Shown: positions 27,154-36,625, counted from the stretch's first letter. The stretch is DNA of 64,000 nt from G963675935 sp963719005 (GCA_963719005.1 CAVRAR010000014.1:1584467-1648466); one strand, 5' to 3'. Notes: generated by a model from the sequence alone, not told the origin. Translations and numbers: made by a program.

Positions 27154-27888
27154 ATGGGAAACCGCCGCTCAATCCAACGAATCTTGCTGTACATGGTCGT
27201 GGGCGGGTTGGTTCTGGCCGCCCTGGCAGGAATTTATGTGCTGCTTTTCGGCACGTTCGGGAAAACGGAGCAGAAAATCCTTCTGACAACACTGGGCATT
27301 TCTTATTTCAGTGTCACCTCGCTGGCTTGTGCCGCAGCGTATGAGAGAAGGCAGCATGGTCTGCTATCAATACCGGGGCTTGCCCTGAGCATCGCTGGAT
27401 TCGCACTGTTCCTTCCCGGCATTTGGGCCGAATGGTTGGATTCTGATGCCATTTCCAAAATCATTATCATTCTCGCTGTCTTCTCATTCTCCTTCGCCCA
27501 AGCCTGCTTGCTTTCGCTCGTCAAATTGGAACGGCGTGTGGTCTGGGTCTACTATGCCGCTGTGGTGGCAATCCTGGCACTTGCCGCAATCATCTCTACG
27601 ATGATCGTGTACGACGAAGGGGGATGGATGCTGCGATTTGCCGGGGCTGTGGGGATATTGGATGGTTGTCTCTCCCTGTGTATTCCGGTACTCCATCGGC
27701 TTGGCGGCACACTTGCCGTGCCAACGACAGCCGAGGTGTCCCAGCAAATTGAACTTGTCTGCCCCCGATGCGGTCAACGGGGCAGCTATCCCATCGGGTC
27801 GATCAGTTGCCGTCGCTGCTCGCTTGCGATTGACATCCGTATCGAGGTGGATTCGCACGAGCCGATCCCGGTCAAAGAGAAAAAGTGA
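27154..27888 (+). CDS. Membrane protein with C-terminal zinc ribbon
   Basis: The 244-residue protein has about six hydrophobic helices (from ILLYMVVGGLVLAALAGIYV to GILDGCLSLCIPVLHRL). A cytoplasmic tail carries a zinc ribbon, CPRCGQRGSYPIGSISCRRC. Inner-membrane location is expected; function unknown. A strong hairpin follows the stop. Confidence 0.6.
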   Translation: MGNRRSIQRILLYMVVGGLVLAALAGIYVLLFGTFGKTEQKILLTTLGISYFSVTSLACAAAYERRQHGLLSIPGLALSIAGFALFLPGIWAEWLDSDAISKIIIILAVFSFSFAQACLLSLVKLERRVVWVYYAAVVAILALAAIISTMIVYDEGGWMLRFAGAVGILDGCLSLCIPVLHRLGGTLAVPTTAEVSQQIELVCPRCGQRGSYPIGSISCRRCSLAIDIRIEVDSHEPIPVKEKK

Positions 27889-27921
27889 TTTGCCCATCTT
27901 AGGTCTCGCCGTCAAAAGAAG

Positions 27922-27955
27922 AAGCCCTGGCGTCATTTCCAGGGCTTGGCTGACT
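27922..27955. terminator. Bidirectional hairpin terminator
   Basis: AAGCCCTGG (27922-27930) pairs perfectly with CCAGGGCTT (27939-27947) around an 8-nt loop. On the minus strand the stem is followed by CTTCTTCTTTT, a good U-rich tail. It lies between two convergent genes and would end both. Confidence 0.7.
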
Positions 27956-27974
27956 TTTCAGAATGGCGGGTAGC

Positions 27975-28396
27975 TCAAAACGGGATTGCGTCCGTTTCGG
28001 TTCCCGAGATCGCTTCCAGCAAATCCTTGAACTTTTTCAAGCCGCCAACTTCCTTGATGAGGCCAAGGAGTTCATAGAGGCGAACGGAGCCGCCAAGGGT
28101 CTTGACCGTGAGTGCGACCGCTTTGACATGCTCAAGCGTGACTGTGTCAGCAGCTTTTGTCGGCTTTTCCACGGCTGCCGGTGCTGCTGCTTCGACTGCG
28201 GCCTGTTTCTTCGCCGCTTTCTTGACGGTGCGTTTCTTGTTGATCTGAGTCTTGATGTTGGCGACGTGGCCCGCCGTGATTTTGATGCCCTTTGCTTGGT
28301 CAACGCCGTAGCGATCTCTCCGCTCATGGCCTTCGGATGGGTCTTCAGGTAATCACGTACTGCCTGGGTCTTGTTGACCTTCTGTTTCTTCGCCAT
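27975..28396 (-). pseudogene. Small HTH/HARE-like DNA-binding protein, one frameshift
   Basis: The N-terminus (KVNKTQAVRDYLKTHPKAMS, GEIATALTKQ) and the rest (KGIKITAGHVANIKTQINKK, a Lys/Ala-rich linker, then TLGGSVRLYELLGLIKEVGG) lie in different frames. They join if one base is removed or added in GCAAAGG near 28295. The repaired protein of about 139 residues would have an N-terminal winged helix, an Ala/Lys linker like histone H1 tails, and a helical C-terminus. I take it as a nucleoid or regulatory DNA-binding protein typical of planctomycetes; the function is inferred. Confidence 0.55.
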
Positions 28397-28552
28397 ATCG
28401 ATATCTCCGATTCTGGGTTACAACTGAATGAACAATTATTAGCCGCAGAATCGAAGGAAGAATCCGCAAAGCGAGGCCAAAGCCCCCATTCAGTGACATA
28501 GGTTCTGAATATGCTGAAAAAGAGGGCAGAGAAGGCTGAATCTGTTGCCAAG

Positions 28553-30169
28553 CTATTTCGCAAAAACCTTTTCAAGGTTGTCTACCTCGTCAAGGATAGG
28601 AGTGGCGATACTCTTGTACTGCTGGGGTGACTTGGCTGCGTTGAGTTGGAGCATCAGCCCGTCGAACGTCGTCACCTCCGCAGTGCCACCGTGTTTCTTC
28701 ACGGACGGACGCACCTTGTCCCACGTCTTCTTCAGGGCGTCGGCTGTCTCGATGAGTTTGGCCTCGTTCTTCACTGCCGACCAAAACTCCAATTCACGAC
28801 CATAGTAGTCGAGCCTCGCAATATCCACGGGGACTTGTGGATGGAACGGTTCAGTGAGGTTGGTAGCAATCAGCGTTATCTGGTTCGCCTCCTGCATGGT
28901 GACTTGCTGATCCTTCACACCACTGGCCTTTTCGAGGGCTGCGATGCTCTTGCCGAGTTGCTTCTTCGCCTCCTTGGTTTGCGACTTGAGTGACTCAGAT
29001 TCCTTCTTGAGCGAAACCAATTTCTCCCCGACCTTGGTCCAATCCTTGTCCTTCGCCAGATCGTAGATGTTCTCACCGAGTTCACCAACCTCGGCAATCA
29101 CCGCCGCCGTTAGATACCGATGGGCAACACCGTGGGCAATCTCGCCTGGGTTCGCTTCGCCCAGGTTCGCCAGGACGATGACGGTCAATTTGTCGTCCAC
29201 GAAGCGAGTGATGTAGGTCTGAAACCCTTGCCAAGCCCCACTGTGCTCGACAACCTTATGGCCCCGGAACTCTCCGATGCTCCAGCCAAAGCCATAGGGA
29301 TGGGACTTGCCATCGGTTGTCTTCACCGGCGTCCACATCTGCTCCCGGCTCGGACGCTTCAGAAGTTTCTCTGTATACAATGCGGCGTCCCACTTCACCA
29401 GATCGAGGACAGTAAGGTAAAGCGATCCATCGGCAGTGGTGTTCAACGACGGCGAGACCCATTCTTGGTTCTTGAGCTGTCCCTTAACGAGGCGGTAGCC
29501 AGCCGCACGGTTTGGAACAATGTCTTCTTCACTGATGATGCGGGCCGTTTCCATGCCCAGTGGTGTGAACACCCGCTTACGTAAGTAGTCGCCGTAGAAT
29601 TCCCCCGAGGCTCTGCGGATAATAATGCCCAGCAGCATGTAGCCCGTGTTGCTGTAGCACCACTTTTCCCCGGCAGCGAAATCCATCGGGAAGGACACCA
29701 CCTTTTGGAGAAGTTCCTTCTCGGCATAATCCTGCCGCAGGTTCAGGTCTTCGGGACCGTAGTTCTTGATGCCGCTGGTATGGGTGAGCAGGTGCCGCAC
29801 CGTAATGCCCTTCCATGCCTGCGGCGTCCCGTCAAGATACTTCGTGATCTTATCGTCCAGTCGTAGCTTGCCCTCTTCAACCAAGAGCATCACCGCCGTT
29901 GCCGTAAACTGTTTGCCAAGGGAGCCAGATTGGTAGATGGTCTCGGGCTTGGCTGGAACGTTGTGCTCGACATTGGCCAAACCGTACCCTTTGGCCAAGA
30001 TGAGTTTTCCCTTTTTGACGACGGCTAGCGACAGGCCCGGAATGTGCTGTCGCTGCATGTGGGATTGCACGTAGTCGTCGGTCTCGTCACCCCAAAGCCC
30101 TCCAGCAGCACTGAACATCAAAAAGGAGACGGTCAGCACCCATTTGAGCGTGGCGGCGATGTTGGGCAT
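28553..30169 (-). CDS. Secreted class C beta-lactamase-family serine hydrolase
   Basis: The ATG at 30169 opens a signal peptide (AATLKWVLTVSFLMFSAAGG). The PF00144-type fold follows, with SxxK in YQSGSLGKQF, YxN in WCYSNTGYMLLG and HSG in KVVEHSGAWQGF, the three active-site boxes. Family members are D-Ala-D-Ala peptidases, esterases or beta-lactamases; which one cannot be told. The last ~190 residues form a helical, partly coiled-coil extension (KLVSLKKESESLKSQTKEAK). It is divergent from the methyltransferase, with 121 bp between starts. Confidence 0.85.
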   Translation of the reverse strand: MPNIAATLKWVLTVSFLMFSAAGGLWGDETDDYVQSHMQRQHIPGLSLAVVKKGKLILAKGYGLANVEHNVPAKPETIYQSGSLGKQFTATAVMLLVEEGKLRLDDKITKYLDGTPQAWKGITVRHLLTHTSGIKNYGPEDLNLRQDYAEKELLQKVVSFPMDFAAGEKWCYSNTGYMLLGIIIRRASGEFYGDYLRKRVFTPLGMETARIISEEDIVPNRAAGYRLVKGQLKNQEWVSPSLNTTADGSLYLTVLDLVKWDAALYTEKLLKRPSREQMWTPVKTTDGKSHPYGFGWSIGEFRGHKVVEHSGAWQGFQTYITRFVDDKLTVIVLANLGEANPGEIAHGVAHRYLTAAVIAEVGELGENIYDLAKDKDWTKVGEKLVSLKKESESLKSQTKEAKKQLGKSIAALEKASGVKDQQVTMQEANQITLIATNLTEPFHPQVPVDIARLDYYGRELEFWSAVKNEAKLIETADALKKTWDKVRPSVKKHGGTAEVTTFDGLMLQLNAAKSPQQYKSIATPILDEVDNLEKVFAK

Positions 30170-30290
30170 GGTGGGCACTTCTTTTCCAAAGGTGGCATCT
30201 GGAGAATCTGGGCATTCTACATTCGACACCCTTGCCGGAACAGGGTGTGTCGGCAAGAATTGAGTGCTGCACTGGTGTTTGGGAGACCGC

Positions 30291-30866
30291 ATGAAGACTC
30301 GTGAAAGTGGCATGCCATCGGAGGAGGTCTGGGAAGGTTTCTTCAAGCCGGAAGAGACGCTGAAGAAGTTGGGGCTGACGGCGGATTGCATGGGAGTTGT
30401 GGACTTCGGCTGCGGCTACGGCACTTTCACAATACCCTCCGCTCGAATCGTTCGGAGCATCGTGTATGCTCTCGACATCGAAGCTGAAATGGTGGCGGCA
30501 ACGAAGGCTAAAGCCGAAGCCGCCAATCTAAAGAATGTGCTTGTCTGCTTGCGAGACTTCGTTGTGGAAGGTTCTGGCTTGCCCAATGGATGCGTAGACT
30601 ACGCAATGCTCTTCAACATCCTTCACGCTGAGGAAACGCCGGTGCTCTTGCGGGAAGCGTGGAGGGTCTTGCTGCCGGGCGGCAAGTTGGCAATCATGCA
30701 CTGGAACTACGATCCAAGCACGCCACGAGGACCGAACATGGATATTCGTCCTCGCCCCGAACAATGCCGTGGTTGGGCAGAGCAGGCCGGATTCCAACGT
30801 CTGTCGCCCGGATTCATTGACCTACCGCCGTATCATTACGGCTTCGTTCTTAAGCGACCGGAATGA
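30291..30866 (+). CDS. SAM-dependent methyltransferase, class I
   Basis: The 191-residue Rossmann methyltransferase shows motif I VVDFGCGYGTFTIPSA, motif II ALDIEAEMV and motif post-IV EAWRVLLPGGKLAIMHW. The substrate is unknown; the size and motifs are those of small-molecule Methyltransf_11/25 members. The ATG at 30291 is chosen because upstream residues lack conservation. Confidence 0.82.
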   Translation: MKTRESGMPSEEVWEGFFKPEETLKKLGLTADCMGVVDFGCGYGTFTIPSARIVRSIVYALDIEAEMVAATKAKAEAANLKNVLVCLRDFVVEGSGLPNGCVDYAMLFNILHAEETPVLLREAWRVLLPGGKLAIMHWNYDPSTPRGPNMDIRPRPEQCRGWAEQAGFQRLSPGFIDLPPYHYGFVLKRPE

Positions 30867-30940
30867 ACTGCCTTTCAGTTTGCGGTTGTGTGGTCGGGTG
30901 ACGTACTGTGTCCAACCGAATAACCAGAGGAGGTCTTGCG

Positions 30941-31117
30941 ATGAACGACGCCTACCGAGAAGGGCATGTCGCTTTCGAGAAGCGTTTGCCCCAAAGCGAC
31001 AATCCCTACAGGGAGGAAACCGCAAAACAACAATGGGATGAAGGCTGGGAGGATGCCAAGATGGACGCCGACATCAGCCGACCAAAACCTTGCCACCCCA
31101 GAACGGAAGGGCCTTAA
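30941..31117 (+). CDS. RMF/CrpP-like small protein
   Basis: The 58-residue product shows the RMF pattern: AYREGHVAFEKRLPQSDNPY, then QQWDEGWEDAKMD. In Escherichia coli RMF dimerises idle ribosomes; plasmid-borne relatives (CrpP) also exist. A strong GAGGAGG RBS lies 8 nt before the ATG, which suggests high expression. Confidence 0.65.
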   Translation: MNDAYREGHVAFEKRLPQSDNPYREETAKQQWDEGWEDAKMDADISRPKPCHPRTEGP

Positions 31118-31187
31118 ATGCTTTTCTTCGACGGATTGTCGAGATAGGGTGGAAAGCAAACCCGAGTCAACGAGCATACCTATCTCC

Positions 31188-31412
31188 ATGACCTTCAACG
31201 CTTGGCTTCTCAAGAAAGAAATCCCCGATTCCGACCGTCTCGCCATGCTCATTCAACAGGCAGGGGCAGCAGGCATCCCAGAAACAAAACTGCGATCTGG
31301 AATTGAACTGCCGAAGAAACTGGTGGATGAGCTTCTCCAGGCGTTGGTTGGCAGCAGGATCGTCAGAGTGGTGGAGAGGGATGGGGTGCGGTGGTATTTC
31401 AGCCCTTTGTGA
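31188..31412 (+). CDS. Small winged-helix-like protein, 74 aa
   Basis: Reads LAMLIQQAGAAGIPETKLRS, then LPKKLVDELLQALVGSRIV and a closing strand pair VVERDGVRWYFSPL, the outline of a winged helix. It converges on the broken methyltransferase gene. Not assigned to a family. Confidence 0.45.
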   Translation: MTFNAWLLKKEIPDSDRLAMLIQQAGAAGIPETKLRSGIELPKKLVDELLQALVGSRIVRVVERDGVRWYFSPL

Positions 31413-32888
31413 TCCTTCTCTTTGCAATCGCCAGATATTTCTTCTCTTTGTCGATGCCGATGACCTTTGATGCTCCACGATCCAAGCCAGCCGCCAGTAT
31501 TGTGCCCTGAACCGACAGAACGGATCGAGCAGCACTCCCCGTGGCGGGAGAATGTACCGGCACCACCATGCCGCTACGTCGTAGGGGGTTGAAGCAGGAT
31601 GATGCTCGGCACCGCCCGGTTGGGCACCAGTTGAGATTGGCAGCAGATTGAATGGAGTGGTGCCGCCTCGTTCGTCAGCTGCTCTGGCAATCGTGCTGTT
31701 GCGATATGTTCTCCCGCTTGGCCCCGTGCGAAGTGCGTGGTCAGCCCGGTGTTTCGTTGACATGGCTTGCGATGGGGTCCACAGCACCGCATCTTGGTTG
31801 CGATAGCAGTCGGGCGAACCGAGCCACACGCACATCTTTACGCTCTGACGAAGAAGGCCGTACTTCCGATCTGTTCCAGCCAGCGGCAAGGCGTCTATCG
31901 ACCACCAATACACGTCTTGAACAAGGTTCCATTCCTTCGCCGCCCAGGCAACAAACTCCCACAGGCCAGGGTCGCATGTGGCCGATCTTTTCGTAGTTGG
32001 GCTGGAAGATGAAGACCGCACTGCCCTTCGGCTTCAGGATGCGGCGGCATTCGACAACTACGGCCTGCATCAGTGAATGCCATTCTGCTTCAGTTATCCG
32101 TCCGTATTCCCGCTTGACCTCAGGGTAGATCGGATCGGTGATGATGGCATCGACGCTCTTCGACGGCAGTTCCTTCAATCTCTTGGTGCAATCGCCATGA
32201 ATCAGCGTGGCTGCGTTGATCCGGCTCTTTCTTTCGTTGGCTGCACGATGGACCGGCTTCGGTGCCTTCGGGGTGCTGAACGCCTTCCACTCCCGCAGGA
32301 ACTCCCCATTGTGGCTCTGACCGTTCACCTGCCGCAGCAATTCCTGGCGTTTCTCTTTGGGGATGTCGGCCAATCGCTTCGCATCGGGGACACTTAAATC
32401 CCCAGCCCTCACTTTTTCGATCAACTCAGGGGCGGTTTTGCTGATCGCCTTCAACGCTGCCACATACGCCGAGTTGCTTTTGGTCAGTCGAGCGGCAATC
32501 TGGCTCGCCTTTCCCTTGCCGTTGGCTGACAGCTTAGGCAATGTTTTGCCTGAGGTCTCGACGTTCTCCTGCCTCCCTTTCCAACATGGGCAGAATATCC
32601 AAGGCAATGACCGCCCGTTGGCTGGAAGTAAGGTGGCGGCGAACAAGGTTCTCAGAAAGTACCCAGGCCAATCGGTGATCCCGAACCGTTCCATTGGACG
32701 AATGTGGGCTTCACCTTGGCAATTCGGCATGCCAGCCATCGATTCCGCCCGTCGAGAATCTTCCCCTCATACAAGACAATGGAATTCTGCAACCCGTTGG
32801 CCTTGATGTCGGCAGCCAGTGCCTTCAGTTCGTCCTTGGGCAACTGGGGAAACAACTTGCAGGCTGGGTGGAGACTGAGTTTCTTCAT
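31413..32888 (-). pseudogene. ParB-N domain/DNA methyltransferase fusion, copy 1, frameshifted
   Basis: The N-terminus (KKLSLHPACKLFPQLPKDEL, LQNSIVLYEGKILDGRNRWLA) is a ParB/sulfiredoxin-like domain, almost identical to the next gene. It continues in another frame with KASQIAARLTKSNSAYVAAL. The catalytic part has INAATLIHGDCTKRLKELPS and the motif IV-like ITDPIYPEV. In a third frame the C-terminus shows PYDVAAWWCRYILPPRGVLL followed by DPFC, motif I of beta-class DNA methylases. At least three indels break it. Intact, it would be a beta-class adenine/N4-cytosine DNA methyltransferase guided by a ParB-like front. The 5' end is set by homology to 34094. Confidence 0.65.
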
Positions 32889-32972
32889 AGCCGTCCATTT
32901 TACAGGCAGAGCAGGATCGTCACGGTCATGGAGCAAAGCGGGATTCGACGGTATTACATCCGTCTGTGATTC

Positions 32973-34094
32973 TCAATCCAAAATCCACTCAATCCGAGCC
33001 TTTCCTTTGTATCCTATCTCCCAGACCGCCCACATGGTCCCAAATGGGGCGTGGGATGCCTGGTCTGTGCCAAACGTCGAACGGCGAGAACAGATGTAGA
33101 TCGCCTTGAGAGGCTCCTTGGTGAACAGTTCGTGCCGTTGCACCCCCTCAAGAAACCACATTGGCAGAAGCATCGCCACTTTTTTCTTAGCGAGTTTCAA
33201 GGCGTGGCGGCAGAACTTTTCAGCCATCCCATCTGCGTATGGCGGATTCGTCACGATGTTCGCCACGGACTTCTTTGTTTTGAGGAAGTCAATTCCTCTG
33301 GCAATGTCCGTTCCGGTGACGTTGTATCCTGCCTTCCTCAGCACCCGCATGATTGCTCCATCACCAACTGCTGGTTCGTGGATCATTCCCTGGAACCGCT
33401 CTCTTGCGATCAGGGACTCGATGAGGTGCTCGGGCGTGGGGTGAAAATCCCGTGGATTGTCGGCATTTCCTTTGCGTTGGTCCCAGTAATCCTTTGTTTG
33501 ACGGAATATCTCCCCGTTGTGGCTCTGGCCGTTCACCTGCCGCAGCAATTCCTTGCGTTGATCCTTGGGGATGTCGGACAGTCGCTTGGCATCGGGAACA
33601 CTCAGGTCACCATTGCGGACTTTTTCGATCAACTCAGGGGCGGTTTTGCTGATCGCCTTCAACGCTGCCACATACGCCGAGTTGCTCTTGGTTAGGCGAG
33701 CGGCAATTTGGCTGGCCTTCCCTTTGCCGTTGGCTGAGACCCTAGTCAATTTCTTGCCTAAGGTCAGCCTTTCCTTGGCTTCCTCCTCCAACATGGGCAG
33801 GATGTCCAAAGCGATGACCGCCCGTTGGCTGGACGTAAGATGGCGGCGAACAAGGTTCTCGGAAATCACCCAAGCCACCGGGCTTCCTTGGCCCTTCCAT
33901 TGGACGAATGTGGGCTTGATCTTGGCAATTCGGCACGCCAGCCAGCGGTTTCGCCCATCGAGAATCTTCCCTTCGTACAGAACAATGGAATTCTGCAACC
34001 CGTTGGCCTTGATGTCGGCAGCCAGGGCTCTCAGTTCGTCTTTGGGCAACTGGGGAAACAGCTTACAGGCTGGGTGGAGACTGAGCTTCTTCAT
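32973..34094 (-). CDS. ParB-N domain/N6-adenine DNA methyltransferase fusion, copy 2
   Basis: The 373-residue protein is intact. Residues 1-~200 are the ParB-like unit: GKILDGRNRWLACRIAKIKP (binding box), SENLVRRHLTSSQRAVIALD, then the helix-turn-helix KASQIAARLTKSNSAYVAAL. Residues ~230-373 are a methyltransferase with motif I-like IHEPAVGDGAIMRVL, VTGTDI and catalytic NPPY in IVTNPPYADG. NPPY points to N6-adenine. Similar ParB-N/MTase fusions occur on phages and plasmids. The ATG at 34094 follows the same upstream sequence as copy 1. Confidence 0.8.
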   Translation of the reverse strand: MKKLSLHPACKLFPQLPKDELRALAADIKANGLQNSIVLYEGKILDGRNRWLACRIAKIKPTFVQWKGQGSPVAWVISENLVRRHLTSSQRAVIALDILPMLEEEAKERLTLGKKLTRVSANGKGKASQIAARLTKSNSAYVAALKAISKTAPELIEKVRNGDLSVPDAKRLSDIPKDQRKELLRQVNGQSHNGEIFRQTKDYWDQRKGNADNPRDFHPTPEHLIESLIARERFQGMIHEPAVGDGAIMRVLRKAGYNVTGTDIARGIDFLKTKKSVANIVTNPPYADGMAEKFCRHALKLAKKKVAMLLPMWFLEGVQRHELFTKEPLKAIYICSRRSTFGTDQASHAPFGTMWAVWEIGYKGKARIEWILD

Positions 34095-34305
34095 AGCTGT
34101 CCATTTTAGCGTCGTCTGAGGGCGTGTCGAGATAGAATACTCCCACTGGCAACCCCCGCCTTTCAACCGATGCGATGCAGAGGAAGCGGCTATGATGCCA
34201 TGATACCAAGGGGCAGCATGGGGGTTGCGGGGCAGGTGAGCGAGGAGTAGCCTTACTTGGAGCCGTTCTTGCAGGTTCGTCCACCATTAGTTGTCGGAAA
34301 CAGCC

Positions 34306-34626
34306 ATGCCAACTCCACATCTCGTCGAACAAGCCGCCAACTTTCTGAAGAGCAGTTCGGCCACTCCGAAGGAAAAACTCATCATCGGTGGCAAGTTGCT
34401 CTGGGCAGCCACGATGGTCTCGAAAGACTGGACGCCGGAACTGCTGGAGCGGGCAAGAACGGCGTACAAGTTTCTCTTGAAGTGCGGCAACATGAAGAGA
34501 ACGTTGGAGGAGATGAACGAGAAGGATGCAAGCCGATGTCTCACACAATTCACAAAAGATGTGACGCAACTGGCGACCGACATCGAGCAGGCCAGGAGCC
34601 AGCAACCACGACCACGCAAGTCGTAG
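34306..34626 (+). CDS. Hypothetical helical protein, 106 aa
   Basis: All-helical, mixed charge (HLVEQAANFLKSSSATPKEK; LLERARTAYKFLLKCGNMKR) with a Pro/Arg tail. TTG at 34291 is an alternative start. Not recognised. Confidence 0.45.
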   Translation: MPTPHLVEQAANFLKSSSATPKEKLIIGGKLLWAATMVSKDWTPELLERARTAYKFLLKCGNMKRTLEEMNEKDASRCLTQFTKDVTQLATDIEQARSQQPRPRKS

Positions 34627-34761
34627 AACTGCCGATATGCCACCCCACTTGCCTAATGGCACCGTAATGGGCTATACTGCTGTCAACCAACGGACGGCGG
34701 CCTGTCGGCAATCTTAAGCCAGGTGGCGTCAATCCAAACAATCGCTACAGGAAACGCACAA

Positions 34762-34959
34762 ATGGCGGAAGGCACTATCAAAAGGTTGACGGACAAGGGT
34801 TTCGGATTCATCAGCACGGGGGGTGGAGAAGACATGTTTTTCCATTCATCGAGTCTCCAAGGCGTCAGTTTCGACGCCTTGCGTGAAGGCCAAAAGGTGT
34901 CGTACACGGAAGGACGAGGTCCGAAAGGCCCTCGTGCCGAGAACGTCACGCCGGTGTAG
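34762..34959 (+). CDS. Cold-shock domain protein
   Basis: The 65-residue single CSD has RNP1 in DKGFGFISTGG and RNP2 in DMFFHSSSL, followed by VSFDALREGQKVSYTEG. It is the usual length of CspA-family RNA chaperones. The ATG at 34762 fits the family start (MAEGTIKRL); an upstream in-frame extension is not conserved. Confidence 0.92.
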   Translation: MAEGTIKRLTDKGFGFISTGGGEDMFFHSSSLQGVSFDALREGQKVSYTEGRGPKGPRAENVTPV

Positions 34960-35047
34960 TTCCGCCAGCACTGCCAGCACGTTAGGTAATTGGCTGATGT
35001 CATGCCCCGTAGCCCAACCGGGGCATAGCCGAATGTCCGAACCGTGC

Positions 35048-35216
35048 TAGGATATATGTAGAGGGCGTGCCAAGAGGAAGGGCCGATACACCGGGTTTTT
35101 ACCGCCAGCCTGAGATAGAAGGGCAACAGGTAACCGAGTTCGGCGTATCGCCTCTCCTTCAGAAAAGCACGTAACAGGAAGCCCGCATCTTCGGTGTGGG
35201 CTTCTTGCTTTTCTTG
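35048..35216 (+). ncRNA. Candidate small RNA with terminator
   Basis: No coding frame is credible in 34960-35290. An extended -10-like TGCTAGGAT (35045-35053) is followed about 125 nt later by the hairpin GAAGCCC (35178-35184)/GGGCTTC (35198-35204) and TTGCTTTTC, a good intrinsic terminator. Promoter plus terminator without an ORF suggests a transcript of about 155 nt; it could also be the end of a longer cold-shock transcript. Confidence 0.35.
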
Positions 35217-35290
35217 GGGACGATGTTCCACGCTGCTGGTGAACCTCGCTGCAAAGGGGTATAATTGAGCCCAGCAGAAAGAACAGACCC

Positions 35291-35524
35291 ATGCAGAAGC
35301 GGGACAAACTCGAAGTGATGCTGCGGAAGATCACTGACCAGCAATTCAATGCCATTTGGAACGAGACCTATGGCTATGTTCCAATCGGTGATCGTGCGGA
35401 TTTGGTAAGTGACTTTGTGGCAGAGCAATATGACGAGGAGTTGGACGGGGATATCGAACGTGCCGAGTCATTATTGAAGCCCGCTTCAAAGCCCAAGATC
35501 AATAGGTGGCTCGTTCCTCGCTAG
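35291..35524 (+). CDS. Hypothetical protein, 77 aa
   Basis: Small helical protein (KLEVMLRKITDQQFNAIWNE; LVSDFVAEQYDEELDGDIER). It has a weak RBS and no family recognised. Its coding character is supported by third-position GC bias similar to its neighbours. Confidence 0.45.
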   Translation: MQKRDKLEVMLRKITDQQFNAIWNETYGYVPIGDRADLVSDFVAEQYDEELDGDIERAESLLKPASKPKINRWLVPR

Positions 35525-35589
35525 CCGACACCCAGACCCACCAGCCAGCCTGTGTTGATCCGAGTTCACGACGTAGTCTTCCAAGGCCG

Positions 35590-35838
35590 TCAACTATCGT
35601 CTTCGTCGAACTGGTCTTCGTCGTCCTCCTCGTCATCCTCCTCTTCGCTCTCCTCGCTCACGGCGATGCCATACGCAGTGCCGGTGGCTTCCTTGACCGC
35701 CGCTCGGAGTCGCATGTAGACGCTGTTACTGACCGTAATCATGCCGTCATCCTCGACATTCTCAGCGTCTTGCAGCAATTCAATTGTGGTGCTCAGCACG
35801 TTTGTGAGGGCCGATTCCGTGGGTTTCTTCTTCGCCAT
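35590..35838 (-). CDS. Hypothetical protein with acidic tail, 82 aa
   Basis: N-terminal AKKKPTESALTNVLSTTIEL and a helical middle, then an Asp/Glu-only C-terminus of about 22 residues. Acidic tails of this sort occur in DNA-mimic and chaperone-like proteins. No function assigned. The ATG follows an AAGAAGC-type weak RBS. Confidence 0.5.
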   Translation of the reverse strand: MAKKKPTESALTNVLSTTIELLQDAENVEDDGMITVSNSVYMRLRAAVKEATGTAYGIAVSEESEEEDDEEDDEDQFDEDDS

Positions 35839-36001
35839 GACAGAGCTTCTTTCAGTTGGTGCCCAGTTTCGTTGTCGATTGGTATAGCCCTTCGTCGGCT
35901 GGCCGTCAAGGCAGTCACCTACGACAAGCCCAATGCCATCCCTCGGCTACGGCGAGTGTGAACGATTACGTTTGGCACGTCGCCGCCATGCTATGCCAGC
36001 A

Positions 36002-36613
36002 TCACAATTCCAACCTCGGATCGTTTTCGTAAGCCGACCCTATATGGCATAGATGGTCCAAGACCTCGGCAAAGAGTTGGTAAAGCGATTTCAGCCGGTC
36101 CACTTCTTTGATGACGCCGAGCACGCAGAAGTAGAGTTCGTCCACACCTTCGGGAAAACTCATGCCAAACCAACCCTCATCGTCCTTGACTGTCAGATGG
36201 ATGTTTGGCTGCACCTCAATCAACTGACGTAATCTCGGATTGGCGAATAATGCTCGCAGCTTTCTCTCATCGTTGCCCTTGATGATGAACGCCTCGTCGA
36301 ATTCGGGGTAGCCGACCTCCACATCCTGCATTCCCAGGAGTTTGCCGAGGTCGCTGAAGAAGCCCTTTCGGTAGATCGTGAACCGGAAGTCGTCCTTGTT
36401 GACATAGGGAGCCCGTAGGCGGGTGTACGTCGTCGAGGTCTTCCCGTTCGATACCGTGAAGGTGTCCAGAGTGATTGTCCATTGCCCGTGGTTGGCCTGT
36501 ACCTTGTCACCTTTCCAGAATCCACCCTTGACGTACTCGGCCTGAGTCTCGCTGCAAAGCTGCCGCCAGATTTCTTTCCTGCTTGGCCCAAATAGTTGCC
36601 GCAGGATTCCCAT
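36002..36613 (-). CDS. Hypothetical protein, 203 aa
   Basis: Reads MGILRQLFGPSRKEIWRQLC then a beta-rich body (QWTITLDTFTVSNGKTSTTY; FRFTIYRKGFFSDLG) and a helical C-terminus ending KSLYQLFAEVLDHLCHIGSA. I do not recognise the family; the sequence looks like a soluble accessory protein. It follows the TPR gene by 12 nt on the same strand, so it is probably co-transcribed. Confidence 0.55.
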   Translation of the reverse strand: MGILRQLFGPSRKEIWRQLCSETQAEYVKGGFWKGDKVQANHGQWTITLDTFTVSNGKTSTTYTRLRAPYVNKDDFRFTIYRKGFFSDLGKLLGMQDVEVGYPEFDEAFIIKGNDERKLRALFANPRLRQLIEVQPNIHLTVKDDEGWFGMSFPEGVDELYFCVLGVIKEVDRLKSLYQLFAEVLDHLCHIGSAYENDPRLEL

Positions 36614-36625
36614 CGTGTTGTCTCC

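Noticed and set aside
28553..30391. Start of the serine hydrolase at 30391
   Set aside because: The extra 74 residues overlap the divergent methyltransferase gene and precede a clear signal peptide that starts at 30169.
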